From Akkermansiaceae bacterium (GTDB lineage: Bacteria; Verrucomicrobiota; Verrucomicrobiia; Verrucomicrobiales; Akkermansiaceae), in the NCBI GenBank assembly GCA_029288115.1, contig JARFPV010000573.1, positions 1 to 7,408 on the forward strand: 7,408 nucleotides of DNA, written 5' to 3'. Shown here piece by piece: positions 1 to 6,040 of the stretch (positions within the stretch are counted from its first letter, which is position 1; every line of letters begins with the position of its first letter). The position numbers were made by a program, and so were the translations under genes. The notes under the pieces are model-generated. The model ran no database searches, was not told where the DNA came from, and was given only the letters and a program-made list of their open reading frames with translations.

Positions 1-46
1 AGCTAATATCATTGCAAAATCATCCGTAGATACGAATGTGACTGTT

Positions 47-2719
47 ATGAGAATGAATCAGGCCATCGCCCTTGGTGGGCTAGCTGTTGCAACCCTCATC
101 CCAGTGGCACTGACGGCTGACCCCGACCCACCGGTCGAGAAAGCACCGGCTGTCGCGCTTGCAGAGGATGCTGCCGGGCTTGTGAAACAGCTCTCACACG
201 ATGATTTCATCACCCGGGAGGCAGCCACCCGAAAGCTTTGGGAGATGGGCGCCGAGGCTTTGCCTGCTCTGCGTGGCATTGCCGACGGTAAGGATCCGGA
301 AGGGGCGGACCGCGCCAGCGAGCTCCTGCTCTATATCGGTGCCGGCGTGCTTCCGGACAGCTCCGAGGAAATCAAAGCGCTGGTTATTCAGTTTTCTCAA
401 AGCGATGGGGATAAAAAACTCAGCATCCTACGCAAGCTCACCGATTTGGGGCAATGGCGTCAGGTCCTGCACCTTGCACGTATGGAAAAAGACGAGGAGA
501 CTCGCCGAAAAATGGCGGACCTTGTAAGGGTCACAGCCGGGCAGGCCGTACGCAAGGCCATCGTTGCCGGTGATCATAAACTGGCCGTAGAGGTGTTCGA
601 GCTCATTGGAGATAGCGATCAGGCACTCATCATGCGTGCCTGGTATTACAAACAACGTGGCCAGCTAGCCGACCAGTTAGAGGCCGCAGCCGAAATGGAT
701 GGTGAAAAAGGCACCCGCTGGCGACTTGCCCTGCACCGAGCCGACGGCAATGTGACCGCAGCTCTCAAGGAAGCCCGTGTCATGGGTGACACCCAGCTCA
801 TTGCCGCTCTCCAGCTGTTGCAGGGTGATCCACTGCCTTGGCTCGTCGCCGATACACCCAAAGCAGGTTTGGACCCCATCGCAAGTCTCGCGCACCGGAT
901 CCAACTTGCCCATATGCGAGGCGATACAAAATCCGCCCGCACACTCGCGCGCGGACTACCGCCGTTGGCACGGTCAAACACCACTAACCACCGTGTGATC
1001 GCCGCTTTGGCAGGAAATGGATTCCGTGACTTGGCTGTCGAGGTGATGTCAAAGCACGAGCCGCTTTCCGCATTTATCTACTTTGATAATATGGAGGCTC
1101 CCGGGCAGGCACTCAGAATGTTGGGCATCCCAAATGACGCCAGTGCACCTTACCCGGACTGGGTTAAGAAAACAACGGCTCAGGCATTGGAGGACGAAGA
1201 ATACAGTACGTACAGCAAAATCCTGATGCTCGGTGGCTTTCTGGCTCGCCATGGAGAGCACGAACATGTGCTCCCGGTGGTCAAGCCACTCATGGATGCC
1301 CTGGAAAAAGATGGGTCGGACGTGTGGTTTGACCTGATCTACTCCATGGCGATCTATGACCTCGGAAGAGAGGCACTTCACCTCGTCGAGCAACGCGGCA
1401 ACGAGGACGGTGAGACAGACAAGGCGGTCAAAAAGATCTTCCGTAATATGCAGGATACTTCCGTGGTCCATATCTGGGAGGCACTGAAAAAACGCAACAA
1501 CCTGGACATTAAAAAATCACTGCATCAGATAGCGATTCTCTCCGGTCTGCTTCAGGATACGGATAACGAGGTGGACGAACTTCAGGAATCCCTGCTTGCA
1601 GAAATAAAAGGAGACAAGGACGTTGATGAAAAAGCGCGCTACACCGCGATATTCGCCTTTGCCGAGACCCGCGGTGATGTAAACGCATGCGCAGCTATGC
1701 TCAAAGCCAGAAAAGGTGACGGCGTCTGGCTCAAGGCAAAACACTATTACGAGAAGGAGCTATTCAAGTGGGCGGAAATGGAGGACTACTATGCGGCAAA
1801 AGTGAAGGAGGACCCCAGCGACTACCGCAGTGCTGTTTACCTCTACATTGCACTTCGCAAGCAGGGTAAAGAGCAAGAGACGAAGGGTATGTTAGAGCGT
1901 GTGCTTTTACTCAGCATGGGTGACCCTGGCGTGTTGGGTTCGGTGGCATCAGAGTTTTACAAAGCCGGGTTCTTCAAGGAAGGCACAGAACTTTGGCAGC
2001 AGGCATTGCTCATTGCACAACCAGGAGACAGATACTTTGACAGTGCGTTGAGTTCCCTGGCAGAGCACCCACAGCATCTTTATGATAGTGCACAGTGGAA
2101 TAAGTCCGCAGCGATTGCAGAGGCCAGTGTTCAGCTCAAATTACGTGGCAGCGGTGGCTTCAACATCAATGGGCTGCTACGTGCCCGGTTTAAGGCAGAG
2201 TTCGCCAGAGGTATGGCTCAGCTGCAAAACGGCAAACGCAAGCAGGCGCTCGTTACCCTCGATGCCGCTCGCAAGCTTGTGCCCGGAGACGGCACTCTGG
2301 CAGATCACTTTTTCCCCTCACTCAGAAAGGCCAATATCGGGAAAACTTACGATGAGTGGTTCAATGACAGCTACCAACATGTTGCCAAGGCCAGTCTGCT
2401 CTATCCCCGGTCACATAACACGCACAACACCGCTGCGTGGCTCTGCTCACGAGCTGTTAGTAAACTCGATGCCGCGTTGAAGCATTCCACTGCCGCCCTC
2501 AAAGAGCGTCCGCACCAAGGTGCCTACCTCGACACCATGGCGGAAGTCTGGTTCGCTAAAGGTGACCGCGCCAAAGCCACCGAGTGGTCCCAAAAAGCAG
2601 TCAATGATGCCCGCCGTTACCCACAGGGCGTCTTTAGGATGCGGAAGTATGTGTTTGAGAATTTCCAGCAGCTCCAGCTTCAACTCGACCGGTTCATGAC
2701 CGCCCCGCTTCACAAGTAA
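47..2719 (+). CDS. Exported HEAT/TPR-repeat protein, 890 aa, function unknown
   Basis: Seen: residues 1-24 look like a signal peptide (MR start, hydrophobic core ALGGLAVATLIPVAL, likely cut after LTA before DPDPP). Residues about 45-96 form a HEAT-like module: LVKQLSHDDFITREAATRKL, then a Gly-Ala-Glu-Ala-Leu-Pro-Ala-Leu stretch, a pattern common in exported planctomycete and verrucomicrobial proteins. The rest is almost all helical. Helical pairs near 560-670 and a clear TPR-like block at about 787-855 (AYLDTMAEVWFAKGDRAKA) point to a protein-binding scaffold. No catalytic motif is seen. Start: the frame is open to the window edge, with GTG at 38 and ATGs at 47 and 53. I chose 47 because it gives a compact signal peptide with a positive residue; a start beyond the window is not excluded. 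No Shine-Dalgarno is seen. Inferred: a periplasmic or envelope scaffold. The gene is certain, the role is not. Confidence 0.85.
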   Translation: MRMNQAIALGGLAVATLIPVALTADPDPPVEKAPAVALAEDAAGLVKQLSHDDFITREAATRKLWEMGAEALPALRGIADGKDPEGADRASELLLYIGAGVLPDSSEEIKALVIQFSQSDGDKKLSILRKLTDLGQWRQVLHLARMEKDEETRRKMADLVRVTAGQAVRKAIVAGDHKLAVEVFELIGDSDQALIMRAWYYKQRGQLADQLEAAAEMDGEKGTRWRLALHRADGNVTAALKEARVMGDTQLIAALQLLQGDPLPWLVADTPKAGLDPIASLAHRIQLAHMRGDTKSARTLARGLPPLARSNTTNHRVIAALAGNGFRDLAVEVMSKHEPLSAFIYFDNMEAPGQALRMLGIPNDASAPYPDWVKKTTAQALEDEEYSTYSKILMLGGFLARHGEHEHVLPVVKPLMDALEKDGSDVWFDLIYSMAIYDLGREALHLVEQRGNEDGETDKAVKKIFRNMQDTSVVHIWEALKKRNNLDIKKSLHQIAILSGLLQDTDNEVDELQESLLAEIKGDKDVDEKARYTAIFAFAETRGDVNACAAMLKARKGDGVWLKAKHYYEKELFKWAEMEDYYAAKVKEDPSDYRSAVYLYIALRKQGKEQETKGMLERVLLLSMGDPGVLGSVASEFYKAGFFKEGTELWQQALLIAQPGDRYFDSALSSLAEHPQHLYDSAQWNKSAAIAEASVQLKLRGSGGFNINGLLRARFKAEFARGMAQLQNGKRKQALVTLDAARKLVPGDGTLADHFFPSLRKANIGKTYDEWFNDSYQHVAKASLLYPRSHNTHNTAAWLCSRAVSKLDAALKHSTAALKERPHQGAYLDTMAEVWFAKGDRAKATEWSQKAVNDARRYPQGVFRMRKYVFENFQQLQLQLDRFMTAPLHK

Positions 2720-2734
2720 TGGGCTCGTGTAATT

Positions 2735-2743
2735 TGCTAGTAT
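2735..2743 (+). promoter_or_regulatory. Weak candidate extended -10 promoter element
   Basis: TGCTAGTAT sits 30 bases before the start codon at 2774. It has the TG of an extended -10 and four of six matches to TATAAT. No recognisable -35 lies 16-18 bases upstream; that position falls on the end of the preceding gene. If real, it would give the membrane-protein gene its own promoter with a short leader. One weak match in AT-containing intergenic DNA can easily be chance. Confidence 0.2.
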
Positions 2744-2773
2744 CCGGTTTCTAACACCCGAACATCGTCATCC

Positions 2774-3430
2774 ATGCATCGCGTAATTCTTTTGCTCTCA
2801 ATCATCCCGCTACTGGTGGCGATTATTCTGCGAAGGTTCAATGGCGACCGCATTCTACGGCGTGATGGCCAGGAGCTACTGACCAAACCCGCCGAGGACA
2901 CAGCACGCAGAATGCTTGATGCAATGGGGCACGAAAACATCGAGTTGCTGCAGAGCAAGTCGCCATGGGCGGTACTTGGTTCATCGTCCGACAAAGCCGT
3001 TGAACTTCCCGATTACACAAAGGGTAAACGTCACCCGGGCACGGTTGAAAGTCACGCCCACGCTGCATTGCGCGTCGGTGTTTTTCTTCTTAGTCAGCGT
3101 GAGCCAACGCTAACTGGAAAACGTGAATGGGCGTTGCGGTTTGGTCACGTATTTCCTGTCTTCACCGTGATCTGTGTGATCTTCGCTCTCGCCGTCGGCA
3201 AGCTGCCCGCGCTCTGGGGGCTAAGTATCATCGTTGGCTCTCTCGGGCTTGCCGCCTGTGCCCAGGCACTCACCCTTGCTTGTGAACTACGTGCCGCCAC
3301 ATTAGCGTCCGTTGTACTAGAAAAAAAACGCATCTTCCCTCGCCTCAGCGAGGAAGAATTACTCGTGCCCGCCATCCGTGCTCAGGCGTGGCGAGCCATC
3401 GTCCCGGGTCTGCTCGCACGACTGATGTAA
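2774..3430 (+). CDS. YugP-like (Zn_peptidase_2) membrane protein lacking the HExxH motif, 218 aa
   Basis: Seen: an N-terminal membrane segment (about residues 3-19), a soluble stretch, then two hydrophobic segments (about 126-143 and 147-168). The order of motifs follows the YugP neutral zinc metallopeptidase family as I recall it: a DTARRMLDAMG helix (42-52; family pattern ARRILDANG), a short beta region, the active-site helix, the membrane pair, and a TLxxE segment after it. Known family: the active site is AAHEVGH. Here the aligned residues are AALRVGV (97-103), so both zinc-binding His and the catalytic Glu are gone, while E171 in TLACEL matches the conserved Glu of the family's TLPVEF. 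Inferred: a catalytically inactive membrane relative. Length is close to the family's. It starts 54 bases after the preceding gene and ends 125 bases before ftsZ, with no Shine-Dalgarno. Alternative: an unrelated membrane protein with chance resemblance. The CDS is sure; the family call is moderately sure. Confidence 0.6.
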   Translation: MHRVILLLSIIPLLVAIILRRFNGDRILRRDGQELLTKPAEDTARRMLDAMGHENIELLQSKSPWAVLGSSSDKAVELPDYTKGKRHPGTVESHAHAALRVGVFLLSQREPTLTGKREWALRFGHVFPVFTVICVIFALAVGKLPALWGLSIIVGSLGLAACAQALTLACELRAATLASVVLEKKRIFPRLSEEELLVPAIRAQAWRAIVPGLLARLM

Positions 3431-3555
3431 AATCGTTCGCCCGAGCTAAAACCAGATTCTTTACTCGCCACGACGTGCGGTTTTTGGTAAACACTTCCTA
3501 ACTAATCGGGTGTTTTCGTTTCCTGACCCGACTTCTGACAACGCTCCCTGAAAAA
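3431..3555 (+). other. Intergenic region upstream of ftsZ with two weak hairpins
   Basis: These 125 bases form the longest gap in the window. AAAACC (3448-3453) can pair with GGTTTT (3479-3484), the second arm running into five Ts; this is a poor, AT-rich terminator candidate with a 25-base loop. TCGGGT (3506-3511) can pair with ACCCGA (3526-3531) around a 14-base loop, ending 24 bases before the ftsZ start. I found no convincing -35/-10 pair and no Shine-Dalgarno before the ATG; the bases there are CCCTGAAAAA. The gap size fits an ftsZ promoter, but the sequence does not show one clearly. Confidence 0.25.
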
Positions 3556-5166
3556 ATGATTTCCTACGATCGCGATCCGCAGCAGACCATCCCTGAGTCA
3601 TCCGTCAAAATCATCGGTTTGGGAGGAGCGGGCGCCAACATGCTCGACCGCGCCGCACTCGATGGCATGACCGGTGCCGAAATGCTGTGTATCAATACCG
3701 ACATGCGCACGCTCTCCAGCTCGGTGGCTGGGGAGAAAATCCAGATTGGCAAGAACCTGACCAAGGGGCTCGGCGCGGGTGGCGACCCGGAGCTTGGTCT
3801 GCAAGCGGCTCAGGAATCAGAAAACGAAATCCGGGACGCTGTACGTGGCAGGAAAATGATCTTCCTTTGCGTCGGACTCGGCGGTGGAACAGGCTCAGGT
3901 GCCGCGCCGCTCATTTGCCGCATTGCGCGTGAGGAGGACGCTTTTGTCGTGGTTTTCGCCACCATGCCATTTGGCTTTGAAGGTCAGCGCCGCCGTGATC
4001 AGGCAGAGACAGCCCTCAACGAGCTCGCTGTGCTCGCCAACGCATTGGTCACCTTCGATAACGGCCGCATGGGTGAGCTGGTGCTTGCCAAACAGGGGAT
4101 TCACGAGGCGTTTGCCGCTGCAGACCGGATGATCTCCGAGTCGATCAAGGCGGTGACCCGACTTGTCGTGCGCCCCGGACTGATCAACGTAGGACTTGAT
4201 GACCTGATGACTGCGCTAAAGACGACACGTTCACGTTGTCTGTTTGGCTCAGGCATTGCCGATGGCGAAAACCGATCGCAAGTGGCGCTTGAGAACGCTC
4301 TGACGAGCCCATTGCTGGACAAGGGAAGCCTGCTTGAGGACGCGACCACCGTGCTGGTTCACATCTGCGGCGGTGAGAGCATGACGCTTTACGAGGTCGA
4401 GCTGCTGATGCAGGGGCTCTCGAAGTATGTGCCGGATACTGCGCATGTGCTTTTTGGTGCTGCGGTGGATCCCGCGATGAAAGACACTCTGAGCGTTACA
4501 CTCGTAAGCGCACTCCCCGAGGATAAATTAAATCCGGTGGAGCCTATCAGACAAGATCCGGTGGAAGAGCCTGAAGACCCGGAGTTACCGGAGGAGACCG
4601 AGTCCGATGACTCAGATGAGGAGGAAATCGCAGAGGCCGCCCGCATGGCGGCAGCAAGTATCGATGCCACCATTGATACTCCGGAGGACGAGGAAATCAT
4701 GGAACCCAGCGAAGGTTTTGGTCCATCCGATGAAGAAGAAACTCAGGAGGAAGAAAACACATCCTCGTCAGAATCAGAGCCGGAATCAGATGATCCTGAT
4801 GTCGACATCGACGACTTGCCCGAGATACCTGAATTTGACCAAGACGATAAGTCCTTTTTCAGTCGAGTAAAAAGAATCCAACCCCCATTTGCTGAAACGG
4901 GCAATGAGGAGGGTTCAACAGAACCGGAAATCAACATCGTGGACGAGGATCCGCAGGATATCACCGAACCCACTGAGGTGGATGAACCTACGGTCGAAGA
5001 ATCACCACCGCCGCGTCGCCGTAAGCGCGAGCGTGACAGTGGCACCAGCCAGCCGGAACTAGAACTCGATGGCGGGCCCAAGGGTAAGTTTGAAGGAGGT
5101 AGTCCAAACTTCCATGAGGGTGAGGACCTCGATGTGCCCGCATTTCTGCGGAAAAGGAAGAAGTAA
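3556..5166 (+). CDS. ftsZ: Cell division protein FtsZ, long acidic linker, 536 aa
   Basis: FtsZ is the bacterial tubulin homologue: it binds GTP, polymerises at midcell and organises the division machinery. Seen: the phosphate-binding loop GLGGAGANML (21-30), the tubulin signature GGGTGSG (109-115; the usual form is GGGTGTG), FGFEGQRRRDQA (139-150), and the T7 synergy region PGLINVGLDDLMTAL (207-221). The usual T7 sequence is NVDFAD; here the first catalytic Asp (E. coli D209) is Gly213, while the second (D212) is kept as Asp216, with an extra Asp215. The GTPase domain ends near residue 320. A linker of about 200 residues follows, extremely rich in Glu and Asp, with a basic patch PPPRRRKRER (485-494). 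The tail EDLDVPAFLRKRKK is an almost classical C-terminal conserved peptide, the docking site for FtsA-, ZipA- or SepF-type partners, with a basic end. The protein is longer than the usual 380-400 residues because of the linker. No ftsA or other division gene is adjacent. It may be the sole FtsZ or a second copy; the window cannot decide. Confidence 0.97.
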   Translation: MISYDRDPQQTIPESSVKIIGLGGAGANMLDRAALDGMTGAEMLCINTDMRTLSSSVAGEKIQIGKNLTKGLGAGGDPELGLQAAQESENEIRDAVRGRKMIFLCVGLGGGTGSGAAPLICRIAREEDAFVVVFATMPFGFEGQRRRDQAETALNELAVLANALVTFDNGRMGELVLAKQGIHEAFAAADRMISESIKAVTRLVVRPGLINVGLDDLMTALKTTRSRCLFGSGIADGENRSQVALENALTSPLLDKGSLLEDATTVLVHICGGESMTLYEVELLMQGLSKYVPDTAHVLFGAAVDPAMKDTLSVTLVSALPEDKLNPVEPIRQDPVEEPEDPELPEETESDDSDEEEIAEAARMAAASIDATIDTPEDEEIMEPSEGFGPSDEEETQEEENTSSSESEPESDDPDVDIDDLPEIPEFDQDDKSFFSRVKRIQPPFAETGNEEGSTEPEINIVDEDPQDITEPTEVDEPTVEESPPPRRRKRERDSGTSQPELELDGGPKGKFEGGSPNFHEGEDLDVPAFLRKRKK

Positions 5167-5222
5167 GACACGGGGAATCCTTTCTTGCCGCATCGTTCGT
5201 TGGCTGATAAATCACGGACGTC

Positions 5223-6026
5223 ATGACAAATCTCGCTACAGTTATCATTCTTCTCGTCTGCGCAGGCCTGGGCTATGTGATAGAGCCCATGTTCATTTCG
5301 GGACTGAAACAAAAACCAGCCAAAAAGGTGGTAGATAAGCCTGAAGACAATAGTCCCAACACCGCCGAACCCAAGCAGCCCGCGACACCACCAAGCTCCG
5401 GAATTCAAGTCGATCTAAGTAAGATCGCCAAGGAGGACTTTCCGGAAAAAGTGGCACTCAAAGTTCCGTTCACCATCTCTGATGCCGAGAGCGGTGTGAC
5501 CGTGCAGTTAAAAGCAGGCAGCATGGTCAAACCCCTCAGCCTCGAAGGCACGGATCTCGTCATCCAGCCCGCACTGATGCCGATCAAAAGCCGGATCAAC
5601 GTCGATAAAACCAACTTCAAGGAGCTTGCCGTGCCGAAAATGATCGAGCGATTGCAGAATACCGTGGCAAAAAATGATCCTGAACCCACTCCGCCAAGCC
5701 AGCCAGACCCTGAGCCTACTCCGCCAAGCCAGCCAGATCCTGAACCAGAGCCAGCACCAGCCACCAAGATCGACGAAGCCGCAATCGTCGCCCTACTGAA
5801 AAAGGACGTCGAGGCAGGTAAGGTCACGGAGTTTAAGGCAAACCAAGTCACCGAATGGTTAGCTGGTGAGGACACTGAATTCGATGGCAAGACGTACCAG
5901 ACCGGGCGTGTCACCTTCAAAGCTGAAACCATTCTCGGTGTGCAGGAGCACGAGGCAATCGCCCTGATCGAGGGAGGTAAGATCTACAAATGGATGTGGG
6001 CAAAGACCAAACTTGAGATGCGCTAA
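5223..6026 (+). CDS. Single-pass membrane-anchored protein with SH3-like domain and Pro-rich repeat linker, 267 aa
   Basis: I do not recognise this family. Seen: an N-terminal hydrophobic segment (about 4-20, LATVIILLVCAGLGYVI) with few flanking charges, acting as an anchor or uncleaved signal; a Lys/Pro-rich low-complexity spacer (about 29-60); and a compact domain at about 70-145. That domain's pattern (VPFTISDAESGVTVQLKAGS, then KPLSLEGTDLVI, then SRINVDKTNF) resembles bacterial SH3-like modules with an 'S/G-R-V-x-x-x-x-T' end. Next comes a proline linker (152-180) with tandem DPEPTPPSQP units. The last part is an alpha/beta domain (about 183-267) containing a helix IDEAAIVALLKKDVEAG and a strand-rich end with YKWMW. 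Inferred: membrane-anchored with both folded domains outside the cytoplasm. It starts 56 bases after ftsZ and ends 14 bases before the sulfatase, so it is likely co-transcribed with the latter. No Shine-Dalgarno is seen before the ATG. Confidence 0.85.
   Translation: MTNLATVIILLVCAGLGYVIEPMFISGLKQKPAKKVVDKPEDNSPNTAEPKQPATPPSSGIQVDLSKIAKEDFPEKVALKVPFTISDAESGVTVQLKAGSMVKPLSLEGTDLVIQPALMPIKSRINVDKTNFKELAVPKMIERLQNTVAKNDPEPTPPSQPDPEPTPPSQPDPEPEPAPATKIDEAAIVALLKKDVEAGKVTEFKANQVTEWLAGEDTEFDGKTYQTGRVTFKAETILGVQEHEAIALIEGGKIYKWMWAKTKLEMR
5676..5747 (+). repeat. In-frame 30-bp tandem repeat encoding DPEPTPPSQP
   Basis: Two full 30-base units (5676-5705 and 5706-5735) are followed by a partial third (DPEP, 5736-5747), after which the sequence drifts into EPAPAP. 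The two full units differ at three bases, each a synonymous third-position change (GAT/GAC, GAA/GAG, CCC/CCT), so the encoded decapeptide is identical. The repeat forms a stiff, acidic, proline-rich spacer between the two folded domains of the host protein. Confidence 0.95.
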
Positions 6027-6028
6027 CC

Positions 6029-6033
6029 AAGGA
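6029..6033 (+). promoter_or_regulatory. Shine-Dalgarno AAGGA for the sulfatase gene
   Basis: AAGGA lies seven bases before the ATG at 6041 and three bases after the stop codon of the preceding gene. It is the only clear ribosome binding site in the window and fixes the sulfatase start. An ATG inside the same stretch (6033) is out of frame with the sulfatase and is not used. Its position between two genes 14 bases apart fits translation within a shared transcript. Confidence 0.75.
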
Positions 6034-6040
6034 TGATCCT

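Noticed and set aside
3448..3484. A terminator for the YugP-like gene
   Set aside because: The stem is only six mostly A-T pairs around a 25-base loop, too weak to call despite the following T run.
2753..3514. A 9-base inverted pair, AACACCCGA (2753-2761) and TCGGGTGTT (3506-3514), each before a gene start
   Set aside because: Possible shared operator, but the distances to the start codons differ (12 and 41 bases), orientation is opposite, and a single 9-base match is weak evidence.
3556..5166. The FtsZ as a bacterial tubulin (BtubA/B) or a TubZ-like plasmid protein
   Set aside because: The GLGGAGANM and GGGTGSG motifs, PGLINV context and the DLDVPAFLRK tail are those of chromosomal FtsZ.
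4743..5408. A 221-codon open frame on the - strand opposite the 3' part of ftsZ
   Set aside because: Its Ser-rich product is the complement of the Glu/Asp codons of the FtsZ linker; it has no domain, and the + strand FtsZ ends in a recognisable conserved peptide.
5405..5932. A 175-codon - strand frame with a GSGSGWLGG repeat
   Set aside because: The repeat is just the reverse complement of the DPEPTPPSQP linker of the real gene.
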